From NCBI GenBank assembly GCA_018242295.1, contig JAFECE010000011.1:186001-250000 (forward strand): a stretch of 64,000 nucleotides of DNA, given 5' to 3'. Origin of the DNA: Pseudomonadota bacterium. GTDB lineage: Bacteria; Pseudomonadota; Alphaproteobacteria; Rhizobiales; Hyphomicrobiaceae. A program made the position numbers and the translations under genes. This document shows positions 46,657 through 54,728 of this stretch, one piece after another. The notes beneath the pieces are model-generated. The model saw only the letters and a list, made by a program, of their open reading frames with translations, searched no databases and was not told the origin of the DNA. The number at the start of each line of letters is the position of its first letter. Position 1 is the first letter of the stretch.

Positions 46657-47328
46657 CTAGTCGGCCTGATCGGAGGTTGATTTTTCGCTTGTCACAGGTT
46701 GCCGCAGAGCTTGCAGCATCTCTTCCAGGAGATCGCTTAGCGGAGCCCGCCCATCCAGCACGATCTCGGCGCTCTCGGGCGGCTCGTAGGCCGACGATAT
46801 TCCTGTGAAGTCCGGAATGAGGCCCTGACGTGCCTTCTTGTACAGGCCCTTCGCGTCCCGCTTCTCGCAGGTTGCCAGGGGGGTATTGAGATATACCTCA
46901 ACAAACTCGCCGGGCTCGAACAGCTTACGAGCTTGTTGTCTCTGCGTGATGAGTGGCGAGATCAGCGAGACGATGACGATCAAGCCCGCATCGACCATCA
47001 GTTTTGCGACTTCGGAAACTCGTCGCACATTCTCCATGCGACCGGAGTGAGAAAAATCGAGGTCATTGCAAATGCCATCCCGGCAGCGATCGCCATCGAG
47101 CACGTAGGTGTGGCGTCCCGATTTATAGAGAGTTTCGTCAAGGAGATTGGCGAGGGTTGTCTTTCCGGCACCGGAAAGGCCGGTGAACCAAATGCAGCGG
47201 GCGTTCTGCGCTTTCAATTCCGACCGCTCAATTTTCGTAATTGCCGAGTTTTTCCACTGCAGCTCGACAGGTGAGCGAGCGGTGAGCTTCGGCATGCCGA
47301 ATGAATGAACTTCCGGTAACGGCTTCAT
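46657..47328 (-). CDS. cysC: Adenylylsulfate (APS) kinase
   Basis: A 223-residue P-loop kinase that phosphorylates APS to PAPS, the activated sulfate donor. Seen: N-terminal 'WKNSAITKIERSELKAQNAR', P-loop 'WFTGLSGAGKTTLANLL', 'YVLDGDRCRDGICNDLDFS' (family usually DGDN; here Arg), 'GRMENVRRVSEVAKLMVDAG' and 'EVYLNTPLATCEKRDAKGLYKKARQGLIPDFTGI'. The ATG at 47328 is preferred to one 19 codons upstream because GGGAGGAAGG lies just before it. It stands alone, not fused to CysN, and follows cysQ and a sulfotransferase on the same strand, pointing to PAPS supply for sulfation. Confidence 0.95.
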   Translation of the reverse strand: MKPLPEVHSFGMPKLTARSPVELQWKNSAITKIERSELKAQNARCIWFTGLSGAGKTTLANLLDETLYKSGRHTYVLDGDRCRDGICNDLDFSHSGRMENVRRVSEVAKLMVDAGLIVIVSLISPLITQRQQARKLFEPGEFVEVYLNTPLATCEKRDAKGLYKKARQGLIPDFTGISSAYEPPESAEIVLDGRAPLSDLLEEMLQALRQPVTSEKSTSDQAD

Positions 47329-47418
47329 GCCTTCCTCCCGGCGCGGTCGCGCCAAAGCCAATGGCAAACCGAAACTTGCATTCATGTCTCGTCGTGCCCC
47401 AACGGTTCCGAACCCTGC

Positions 47419-48267
47419 TTACACGCTGACTTCCAGCGCCGAAACGCGCAGCAGTTCGCGCAGCGCTTCGACGCTGCCGCCGAACGAAACGAAGTACGGA
47501 TTTTGCAGAGCCTTCTTCTCCGGGCGTTTTGCTCCGTATTCAAGCTCCCGGCCATCGCACGTCAAAGTGCAACCTCCGGCGCCGCGTAAAACGGCGTCAC
47601 CCGCTGCCGTATCCCACTGCATGGTCGTTCCGAAGCGGGGATAGATATCCGCTTCTCCCGTCGCCACAAGACAGAACTTCAGCGACGATCCAACCGACAA
47701 TTTCTTGCCGATCGGAAGCTTGTCCAGGAAGTCCTTGGTTGCAGCATTCTCGTGCGATGCGCTTGCCACGGCGGATAGGGCGCTCGCTGGCGCGGCCGTG
47801 ACGATGCGGGACCGCTCGCGGATGTTCAGATCATTCGAGAGATGGCATTTGTAGGACATGCTGTCATCGCCGCTGAAGAGTTCGCCGCGTGCTGGCGCGA
47901 CGACAACGCCCAGTTGCGGGCGTCCGTTCTGGACCAGGCAAATGTTCACGGTGAAATCCGCACTCCCGCGGACGAACTCCTTCGTGCCGTCCAGCGGATC
48001 GACAAGGAAAAACGTTTTCGCGGAGGCGCCGCTGAAATCGCCTGCGGAGGCCGCTTCCTCGCCGACGATGGGAAGCGATGAATCGATCCGTTGCAGTTCT
48101 CGCGTGATCAGTTCTTCTGCGAAGAGATCGGCGTCGGTAACCGGACTGCCGTCGCCCTTGTTCTGAACGGCCGCGCCGCGTCGCTGAACCTCCAAGATGA
48201 GCCGGCCAGCGGCGAGTGCAATGCTCTCGATCTGCTTTAAGAGGGGAGGCGCAGTTACCTCAGTCAT
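47419..48267 (-). CDS. cysQ: 3'(2'),5'-bisphosphate nucleotidase
   Basis: A 282-residue member of the inositol-phosphatase superfamily that hydrolyses PAP, the by-product of PAPS-dependent sulfotransfer or sulfate reduction. Seen: 'KGDGSPVTDADLFAEELI', 'LPIVGEEA', 'FFLVDPLDGTKEFVRGSADFTVNICLV' (metal motif) and 'MQWDTAAGDAVLRGAGG'. Complete. Between the sulfotransferase gene (46 bp upstream) and cysC (90 bp downstream), completing a sulfation cycle. Confidence 0.95.
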   Translation of the reverse strand: MTEVTAPPLLKQIESIALAAGRLILEVQRRGAAVQNKGDGSPVTDADLFAEELITRELQRIDSSLPIVGEEAASAGDFSGASAKTFFLVDPLDGTKEFVRGSADFTVNICLVQNGRPQLGVVVAPARGELFSGDDSMSYKCHLSNDLNIRERSRIVTAAPASALSAVASASHENAATKDFLDKLPIGKKLSVGSSLKFCLVATGEADIYPRFGTTMQWDTAAGDAVLRGAGGCTLTCDGRELEYGAKRPEKKALQNPYFVSFGGSVEALRELLRVSALEVSV

Positions 48268-48313
48268 TCGATACCATCCGACTGGCGACGTTCATTTTGC
48301 TGTGCTGTCCCAT

Positions 48314-49153
48314 TCACCTGGTGCCCGCAAGCGTTAACCCAAATCGGCGCGCGATCCGTCGCTCGACCTGATACTTTGGCCGCACGAATTCGCTCAGCAC
48401 AAAGCTGCTTTGAGCGCGGCTATCGAAAGGTTTGATTTCTTTCCGCACCCATCGGCTCCATAGGTAATGGTCCAGTGCGGTGCGTGATTTCAGTAATGCG
48501 CGATCCGTTGCGGAGAGATCGCCCAGTCGGACGATTTTCCAATCCGTCCTCGCCTGATGCTCTTCGGCCGAATTCCGTCGCGGCGCTTCGGGTGAAATGC
48601 CGATTTCGGCCGATATGCTTCTTATGAGTGAATCCGCCTCGCGGATGTCGGCGACATAATCGATGGAGCCAAGAACTTCGTCGAGAATCTCAGCCTTTCG
48701 TTCGTCGGATAATCGGACCAATTGAGCCCACGGCATTTCCAGCCATCGCTCAAGCAGGAAATGAGCGACTGGATTGACGCGCGTGGCGCGCAAAAACAAT
48801 GAGAAGGAATAGGCGTGCAGACCTTCGATCAGGTAACGCATCATCCGGTAATTATAGTAAGAAAGCATCATACTTTCGGGTTCGCGGAGGATTATCGAGC
48901 GGACGATGCGACGGTCCGGAAACAGATCCTCCGCCGATTTGCCGATGAAATGGCCGGAGATGGCTTTGATCTCGTCATGCCGCTCGGGAAGTTTCCGGCG
49001 GTATTTGTAAGTGAAAAGGTCCAATGGAAATTTTCGGGTTCGCTTGGGAGCAATCCAAACCTGTTCGTCCCCCAGTTGATCGATCAAATGTTTCTCAACG
49101 GTCGTGCCAGCGCACTTCGGGACGTGGATATGAACTAGGAGCGGTCTCGCCAT
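48314..49153 (-). CDS. Sulfotransferase family protein (PAPS-dependent)
   Basis: A 279-residue cytosolic protein with a sulfotransferase P-loop-like motif near the N-terminus, 'VHIHVPKCAGTTVEKHL' (5'-phosphosulfate loop), and a 3'-phosphate-binding segment 'RSIILREPESMMLSYYNYRMM'. The remainder is helical and basic, suiting a carbohydrate acceptor. Homologues sulfate polysaccharides or lipids; the acceptor is unknown. It heads a same-strand set with cysQ and cysC. The nearby glycosyltransferase and Kdo hydroxylase make LPS or another surface glycan a reasonable target (inference). Confidence 0.82.
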   Translation of the reverse strand: MARPLLVHIHVPKCAGTTVEKHLIDQLGDEQVWIAPKRTRKFPLDLFTYKYRRKLPERHDEIKAISGHFIGKSAEDLFPDRRIVRSIILREPESMMLSYYNYRMMRYLIEGLHAYSFSLFLRATRVNPVAHFLLERWLEMPWAQLVRLSDERKAEILDEVLGSIDYVADIREADSLIRSISAEIGISPEAPRRNSAEEHQARTDWKIVRLGDLSATDRALLKSRTALDHYLWSRWVRKEIKPFDSRAQSSFVLSEFVRPKYQVERRIARRFGLTLAGTR

Positions 49154-49256
49154 CGTGATCTTTGCGGATTGGTGATTATAACAGAATGCAACTAAGCCAT
49201 ATTGCCTATGAGTAGACTATCGCCGGAATAGGCTATTCGGCCATTATAACGGACAT

Positions 49257-49377
49257 TTTGGGGCGAGGTTTCTGGGTATGCGTGTCGTGAGGGGCACGCC
49301 AAGGGGAGTAACTTCCCTGACGCCGCCCGAAGCATAACCGCGTGACCGCTAGAGACCCGTCGGGCCTCAGTTTTTTT
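49257..49377 (+). ncRNA. Candidate small RNA or leader with three hairpins
   Basis: In a 550-bp gene-free gap there is a plus-strand series of stems: GCGTGTC/GGGCACGC-type (49280-49299), GGGGAG-TAA-CTTCCC (49303-49317) and GAGACCCG/CGGGCCTC (49352-49368) followed directly by TTTTTTT (49371-49377). A TATAAC (49245-49250) could be a -10 element, giving a transcript of about 120 bases; no good -35 is seen. It may be a free small RNA or an attenuated leader of the Kdo hydroxylase gene 327 bp downstream. Not matched to a known family. Confidence 0.5.
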
Positions 49378-49703
49378 GGGATAGGGCTGGCTTCGCGGCC
49401 CAACTGTTGGTGCGTGATCCGCCGGTCGGGGCGACATTTAGCTGTGGAAAAGCGGGGGCAGGGCCCGCGAATAGCCAAATGGCCAGTTGTGTGGATCCAT
49501 CACCAACGTGTTTTTGTCGGGTGGGAAATCCTGGCGATTTGCCGGTGCCCCGAGTTTTGATGCCACGCTGATTTTAAATACGCGACGACAACGCATTTTT
49601 TGAGCGCACGCAGAGCGTGAATTTTCGAGGCGTTATTTTCGCCTCACACGACGAAGTTCGAATTTTTTCAAAAAAGCACGTCCTCGATATTGGGGGTATA
49701 CTC

Positions 49704-50618
49704 ATGTCTTCATTTGAATCCTCGCGCAAAGTCTTTTCCTCACTCGACACCTTTGACGCGACAGCGTGGAATAGCTCATTCACATCCGAAGACCGCGAGC
49801 GGGCAGTGGACGGCCTCGAGAACGGGCACGTGCTTTATTTCAAGTCCCTGGCGTTCCCGTTCGAGTCCGAAGAGAAGGTCTTCCTCTCTTCGACGTGGTC
49901 CGATCAGGAAGCAAAAAACATCAGCTATGATCCTACCGAAGGCCGGTTGCGCGGCGCGAAGATCGAGGGCGTCAACGGTGACATGCTGGCTGGCATGATG
50001 CGCCGCTATGCGTCGGACGCGCGCCAACTCCTGCAGGGCCTTCTGCCGTCCTACTCTCCAACGCTCACGTTGGCGCGCACGAGCTTCAGGCCGCACGAAG
50101 TCGAGGGACGGAAAGCCGCGTCCTATCGCAAGGATGACACTCGGCTTCACGTCGATGCCTTTCCCTCCCGGCCGAACCGAGGTGCGCGCATTCTGCGTGT
50201 CTTCACCAACATCAACCCTACTGACAAACCACGGGTGTGGCAGATTGGAGAGCCGTTCGAGGCCTACGCCAGCCGCTTTTTACCGACCGTGTCGCGTCCG
50301 CTGCCGGGGCTGGCGCAGCTCGAATCCATCCTTGGCATCACCAAGGGGGTGAGGACGCCGTACGATCATATCATGCTGCACTTGCATGACCGGACGAAGG
50401 GTGACGCGACCTATCAGCGAGAGGCGCCGCGGCAAGAGGTTGCCTTCGCAGCCGGCAGCACCTGGGTGGTCTTTACGGACCAGGTCCTGCACGCGGCGAT
50501 CAGCGGCCAATTCGTCTTGGAGCAAACGTTCGAGCTTCCCGTTGCCGCGCAACGTCAGACGGAAAGGTCGCCGTTGCGCGTTCTCGAACGTCTGACCGGC
50601 CGAGAGCTCGCTGCGTAG
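49704..50618 (+). CDS. Kdo hydroxylase family protein (Fe(II)/2-oxoglutarate dependent)
   Basis: A 304-residue protein of the 3-deoxy-D-manno-octulosonic acid hydroxylase (Kdo3/KdoO) family, which hydroxylates Kdo in LPS inner core. Seen: 'DDTRLHVDAFPSRPNRGARILRVFTNINPTDKPRVWQIGEPFE' with the H-X-D iron ligands in 'LHVDAF', and 'STWVVFTDQVLHAAISGQFVLEQTF' with the distal His and the 2-oxoglutarate-binding region. The ATG at 49704 has GGGGG upstream; a longer frame starts at 49617 without one. A strong inverted repeat follows the stop. KdsD for Kdo synthesis lies at 22 kb. Confidence 0.85.
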   Translation: MSSFESSRKVFSSLDTFDATAWNSSFTSEDRERAVDGLENGHVLYFKSLAFPFESEEKVFLSSTWSDQEAKNISYDPTEGRLRGAKIEGVNGDMLAGMMRRYASDARQLLQGLLPSYSPTLTLARTSFRPHEVEGRKAASYRKDDTRLHVDAFPSRPNRGARILRVFTNINPTDKPRVWQIGEPFEAYASRFLPTVSRPLPGLAQLESILGITKGVRTPYDHIMLHLHDRTKGDATYQREAPRQEVAFAAGSTWVVFTDQVLHAAISGQFVLEQTFELPVAAQRQTERSPLRVLERLTGRELAA

Positions 50619-50646
50619 CTATTCGAACCGCGTTGGACGATGTGGC

Positions 50647-50695
50647 GGGGACGCGCTGAACGGCTCCTGCGGGGAGGTGCCATCAGCGCGTCCCC
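50647..50695. terminator. Strong inverted repeat after the Kdo hydroxylase gene
   Basis: A perfect 13-bp stem, GGGGACGCGCTGA/TCAGCGCGTCCCC (50647-50659 with 50683-50695), with a GC-rich inner hairpin. It starts 28 bp after the stop codon. There is no T-run, so it may be a factor-assisted terminator or a processing/stability structure. Confidence 0.55.
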
Positions 50696-50776
50696 CTGCA
50701 CTCGGCTGACGAGGAAGAGCCTCTTCCGATTTCCATTCTGGTGCTTCTGTTCCGTTCCTTTTGTCAGATTTGAAGA

Positions 50777-52036
50777 TTGGATCGTGTTTTGAACATACTC
50801 AGTCTTTCCACCGCCGATATGCCGTGTGGCGTTGGCGACGCCAATAGGTCGCTCAGAGTTGCGATGCTGGAAGCGGGTAACCGGTACGACATATTCGCAA
50901 TCAACGATGACATGCGCGACGCTCGGTCTGAGTGCTTCGATGAGTTCGTCCGCCGCCTGAAATCGTACGACGCAGCGGTCATTCAACACGAGCACAGCTT
51001 TTTCGGTCCCGGCATCAAGCAATCGGCTCGGAACTTCACGCGCCTGCTCGAGCGCATTCGCGTGTTGGCAAAGCCGTGTGCGGTGATCTTTCACACGAAT
51101 TTTCCGGCGCGGACGAAGGCATCGAGGACGTTCGCGCGCTATTTTTCGACAGGCGAAGTGGTCCGCCGAAGAATGTTGCGGGCGATCAATTCTAATCCGC
51201 TGATCCGCGTCATCGTGCACGGCGAGGCCAGCTGGAAGTCTTTCCGCGATTACGGGATTGACGGGGATAAGCTGCTCAAGGTGCATCTTCCGATACCGAG
51301 AGTGGAGTGCGTGCCACCTCGAAATCCGAGAGATGACGAAATCACGCTGGGCATTTTCGGGTTCATCGCTCACTACAAGGGGTATCGGACGGCGCTGGAG
51401 GCCATGCTGCATCTGTCGCCGCGTTTCAAGCTCGTCATTATGGGCAACAAGCATCCATTTTCCCCGAATGATCTCACCCTCAATAACATTCAGCGAATGC
51501 TGAAGACCGGCGTCTGGGATGGAAAGCGGGTACAACCCGTGACGGCAAGCGACGTGTCTCCGAACTTGAGTTCGCGGGTGAAGATCCTCGGCTTTGTCGA
51601 AGATCTGGATCGGGCCTTTTCGGAGGTCGACATCGTCCTCGCGCCCTATCTCGACAAATTTCCTGCCGGATCCGCGTCGCTCGCAGACTCGCTGGCGCGC
51701 GGGAAGCCGATCATCGCTTCGGCAACGCCGCCGTTCGTGGAAATTCAAAGGGACGGCAATTGCCTGAAGCTCGTCGCGATGAATGCGCCATTCGAACTCG
51801 CGCATGCGATCGAGGAGCTGGCCACTGACGACGTCGAGCGGGCGAGGCTCTCGGCGGCTGCCATCGAGTTCTCGCGCCAGAATACCTGGGATCGTTTCGC
51901 AAGACTTCTGTCACGTACGTTGATGGAGCGCGCGCACGTTTCATCAGGGGCGGTGAGTATGACGAATGGGGCCCTCCAGGCCGTTAACGAACGGCTAGAT
52001 CACGGTGGAGAGGTGCGCTCGGCGTCGCGCCCGTGA
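50777..52036 (+). CDS. Glycosyltransferase, GT4-type (GT-B fold)
   Basis: A 419-residue protein with a GT-B pattern: N-terminal '[28 protein letters not shown]' (acceptor side glycine-rich start), a linker, then the C-terminal donor domain '[25 protein letters not shown]' and '[32 protein letters not shown]' with the conserved Glu position replaced by a Ser/Ala run. Likely adds a sugar to a surface glycan. Translation seems to begin at TTG (50777, or a second TTG four codons on), with a GAAG motif upstream. Sugar and acceptor unknown. Confidence 0.8.
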   Translation: MDRVLNILSLSTADMPCGVGDANRSLRVAMLEAGNRYDIFAINDDMRDARSECFDEFVRRLKSYDAAVIQHEHSFFGPGIKQSARNFTRLLERIRVLAKPCAVIFHTNFPARTKASRTFARYFSTGEVVRRRMLRAINSNPLIRVIVHGEASWKSFRDYGIDGDKLLKVHLPIPRVECVPPRNPRDDEITLGIFGFIAHYKGYRTALEAMLHLSPRFKLVIMGNKHPFSPNDLTLNNIQRMLKTGVWDGKRVQPVTASDVSPNLSSRVKILGFVEDLDRAFSEVDIVLAPYLDKFPAGSASLADSLARGKPIIASATPPFVEIQRDGNCLKLVAMNAPFELAHAIEELATDDVERARLSAAAIEFSRQNTWDRFARLLSRTLMERAHVSSGAVSMTNGALQAVNERLDHGGEVRSASRP

Positions 52037-52182
52037 ATGGGGGGCTGCCCCGCGTCAAAAAGGCATGTTTCGGCCCTCGGGGTGTTCCCGGCAGGTTCGT
52101 CAGGCGCCTCAACACGACTTTTCGCAGGTGCGCCCTTGTTTTCCTGGGATTTGGCAGGTACAAGCCCGGCTTCCATCTCTTT

Positions 52183-52233
52183 TTGACATGGCAGGGGGCG
52201 GAGGTTCCGTTCGAGCTCTCCCAGTGCCCGCCA
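52183..52233 (+). pseudogene. Decayed 3' half of tRNA-Val (possible attachment-site remnant)
   Basis: From the anticodon loop onward the sequence parallels tRNA-Val at 41866-41910: TTGACATGGCAGGGG versus TTGACATGGTAGGGG (14 of 15), then GAGGTTC shared, then AGTGCCCGCCA versus AGTGCCCACCA. Six extra bases interrupt the T arm, so it cannot be functional. No 5' half is recognisable upstream. It has the same orientation as the intact tRNA, 10.3 kb away, as expected of the far end of an element integrated at a tRNA gene, or of a decayed duplicate. Confidence 0.7.
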
Positions 52234-52251
52234 TCTTTAACCGGTGTCGTT

Positions 52252-52377
52252 ATGAAAGTTAGAAACTCTTTGAAGTCCCTGCGCTCACGGCACCGCGATA
52301 ATCGCGTCGTCCGCCGTAAGGGCCGGGTCTACGTCATCAACAAGACTCACCGCCGCTTCAAAGCCCGCCAGGGTTGA
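52252..52377 (+). CDS. rpmJ: 50S ribosomal protein L36
   Basis: A 41-residue basic protein, '[18 protein letters not shown] ... [16 protein letters not shown]', matching the alphaproteobacterial L36 without the zinc-binding cysteines (the C-minus form). Complete. Upstream 18 bp away is the tRNA-Val fragment. A hairpin GTCGCGC/GCGCGAC (52382-52402) follows the stop but lacks a T-run. Confidence 0.95.
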   Translation: MKVRNSLKSLRSRHRDNRVVRRKGRVYVINKTHRRFKARQG

Positions 52378-52463
52378 AGCCGTCGCGCCGCCCGTGCGCG
52401 ACGTTACGGGGAATTCACGAGAGTCTTTTTGACCAAGACGCATGCCTCGATTAACGTCGGGGC

Positions 52464-53198
52464 ATGTTTTTTTGTGCGCGGCTTCTTCTCATCCTTTTGA
52501 CACTCTCGGCTGGCGCGGCTCAGGCCGCAGCCGACGATGAGCTTTTGAAAACCCAGCCTTTCCCTGACACACCGTCGCCGGCCCGGCCGAGGCAAGAACT
52601 GCCGCCGGCTGCAAAAAAGAAGTCGCCTCCGGTCGCGCCCTCGCCCGACGCAGCTCAGAGCCAAAAGGGCGAGCCCGGCATGATGGGCTTGCCGTGGCCG
52701 AAGACACCGGAAGAAACGGCCAAGACGCTCGACAATCTCTATGCCTTCCTCGCGGCCGAGGGCGACCATCGCCAGGGTGGCGAAATCGGCGCGGCCATAG
52801 AACGGCTGTGGCGGCTCAAAGGCAACGATACCGTCAATCTCCTGATTGATCGCGGCGATATTTTCTCGTCCAGAAACGAGAATGAGAAGGCGCTGCCGTT
52901 TCTGGATGCCGCCGTTGAGCTGGCTCCGGAATATGCCGAAGCGTGGAGCCACCGCGCCTACATCGAATATCGGTTGAACAATTATCCGGCGGCGCTCGGC
53001 GACCTCAGGCGGGCGCTGGCGATCGAGCCCAATCACTTCCGCGCGCTGGACGGCATGGCGAAGATTCTTGTGCTGATGGGCGAGAAGAAAGCCGCGCTTG
53101 AAGTCTACAATCAGCTGCTCAAGGTGCACCCGAACATCGAGGGCGCCGAGACCGAGCGCGACAAGCTCAAGAAGGAAGTCGAGGGGCAGGGGATCTGA
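52464..53198 (+). CDS. Exported tetratricopeptide-repeat protein
   Basis: A 244-residue protein with a signal peptide (cleavage near 'AQAAA'), a Pro/Lys-rich segment (about residues 25-70) and at least three TPR units from about residue 90 ('ALPFLDAAVELAPEYAEAWSHRAYIEYRLNNYPAALGDLRRALAIEPNHFRAL'). TPR proteins scaffold complexes; no partner is evident. In related genomes it lies near rpmJ and pyk, so it appears part of a conserved neighbourhood. Confidence 0.82.
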   Translation: MFFCARLLLILLTLSAGAAQAAADDELLKTQPFPDTPSPARPRQELPPAAKKKSPPVAPSPDAAQSQKGEPGMMGLPWPKTPEETAKTLDNLYAFLAAEGDHRQGGEIGAAIERLWRLKGNDTVNLLIDRGDIFSSRNENEKALPFLDAAVELAPEYAEAWSHRAYIEYRLNNYPAALGDLRRALAIEPNHFRALDGMAKILVLMGEKKAALEVYNQLLKVHPNIEGAETERDKLKKEVEGQGI

Positions 53199-53244
53199 GA
53201 TCCCCCGCACCCGGCTCGTTCAATAACTCCTGCAATTCAAAGCG

Positions 53245-54576
53245 TCAGAACCGTGCGGCGAACGTCAGGCGGCGGCGCGCCAGTTCAATGTGTTGGCGCA
53301 ATTGATACAGCCGGTCGGCGAAGCCGAGCGGAATTGGCAGGTTGTCGACAGCCGCTTCAATCGTCTCGAGCTCTCGCAGTTTTGCCGTCCGTTCCTCGGA
53401 GGTTGACGCGCTCTTGGCCGCGGCCTCCAAACGCTTGAGTTCTCCATACCAATGGATGATGCGGCGGCGAATGCGCCAATCATAGATCTGCGGCGCGAAG
53501 CGCAGCAGCGGAATGAGAATTGGCACCAAGACCACGAGAGAAATCATCAGGCGATCAACGGTCGTCGCCACCCAAAAGGGTACATAGCGCTGCAGAAGAG
53601 GCGCTCCCGAGCGGTAAACCCGGCGTGCCTCATCGGAAAACGTGAATTCGGGATCATTTGCCGTCGGGAATTCGCCCGCGCTCTGGAACAATTGCACCTC
53701 GCCGTCCGCGTTGACCGTCGACTGTCCGTGCACCTCTTGCAGGGCCTGGGCCAGGAGGTTGACAAGTGCGGGGTGCAGGCTGTCCCGCACCACCACTGCT
53801 GCGGTCGTTGAAATGAGGGTGCTGTCATTAGGTGGGACGTCGGCAGCGAAGTCGACGACGCCCTCGCGTAATACGAGGTGCGAGAGGAACGGGAAGCGCT
53901 GGGCGTAGGCATCGGCGTTCGTAAAACTCATCAAGTGAACATTGGGAGTTCTCAGCAGCCGCTGGATCGTCTTCGCCTCGGGCGCGAGCACGAGAAGGCC
54001 TGCGTCCGCCTCCCCCTTGGCGAGCAGATCGACATAATCCGGTAGCTCGTGATTGATCAGCGTCGCCGTTTCATTGGTAATGCCGTTAGCCGCGAGAAGC
54101 CGCGAGGCAAGGCTGCTCGTCCCGCTGCCGGCAGGACCGACCAGTACGCGCTTGCCTTTCAGTGCGGTGAGCCGCTCGAGCGGCGTGCTGCCGCTATAGA
54201 AAACCCAAAGCGGCTCATAGGCGACGCGACCGAGAGACAACAACCCACGCGTGTCATTGCTCGAGGCGAGGCCGCCTTGAACGAAGGCGGCGTCTACGCC
54301 AGAGGCGGGGTCCGAAAGAGATTTGAGGTTGGCCAGCGATCCGCCAGACTCGCGGATTTCGAGCTTGACGCCGTTGCGTTCAAAGACCGCGCGGTATCGC
54401 TCGGCGTAGCGATAATAGGGACTGCCGGCGGCAGACGCGGAGAGCACAAGGGTTTCGGGCGGCGCCGGGTGGGCGAAACGGAAGGTAAACCAGGTGGCGG
54501 CGGCGATGGCCACCAGAACCGGCACCATGATCAGCAGCAAATCGCGGAGCTGAAAGTGCACAAATCTAGATCGCAT
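53245..54576 (-). CDS. TAXI-family solute-binding protein with membrane anchors
   Basis: A 443-residue protein: N-terminal membrane segment (about residues 12-32), a TAXI/TRAP-type binding domain ('LVLSASAAGSPYYRYAERYRAVFERNGVKLEIRESGGSLANLKSL', 'VDAAFVQGG', 'LKGKRVLVGPAGSGTSSLASRLL') and, unusually, a second membrane segment near 350-372 ('LMISLVVLVPILIPLLRFAP') followed by a charged coiled-coil-like tail. No TRAP permease genes are adjacent. It may sense or tether a ligand at the membrane. The ATG at 54576 has GGGGGG upstream; a TTG seven codons earlier is less likely. Confidence 0.8.
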   Translation of the reverse strand: MRSRFVHFQLRDLLLIMVPVLVAIAAATWFTFRFAHPAPPETLVLSASAAGSPYYRYAERYRAVFERNGVKLEIRESGGSLANLKSLSDPASGVDAAFVQGGLASSNDTRGLLSLGRVAYEPLWVFYSGSTPLERLTALKGKRVLVGPAGSGTSSLASRLLAANGITNETATLINHELPDYVDLLAKGEADAGLLVLAPEAKTIQRLLRTPNVHLMSFTNADAYAQRFPFLSHLVLREGVVDFAADVPPNDSTLISTTAAVVVRDSLHPALVNLLAQALQEVHGQSTVNADGEVQLFQSAGEFPTANDPEFTFSDEARRVYRSGAPLLQRYVPFWVATTVDRLMISLVVLVPILIPLLRFAPQIYDWRIRRRIIHWYGELKRLEAAAKSASTSEERTAKLRELETIEAAVDNLPIPLGFADRLYQLRQHIELARRRLTFAARF

Positions 54577-54728
54577 TGGACGTCCCCCCGACTTCAATCG
54601 CTACGAGCTAGCGAGGGACATAACACGTTGGAATGTCGCGAACACGTCCACGACTAATGCGACTGAGGTGCCCGGGGGGGCGACCTACCCCATCCTTGCG
54701 CGGTTTGCGCAAGGATCTCTCAACGGCG

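Noticed and set aside
50555-51805. A 416-codon minus-strand frame opposite the glycosyltransferase gene
   Set aside because: Arg/His-rich mirror frame without recognisable domains; glycosyltransferase motifs on the other strand are convincing.
52382-52402. Terminator of rpmJ
   Set aside because: A GTCGCGC/GCGCGAC stem is present, but with no T-run on either strand it is not convincing as a terminator by itself.
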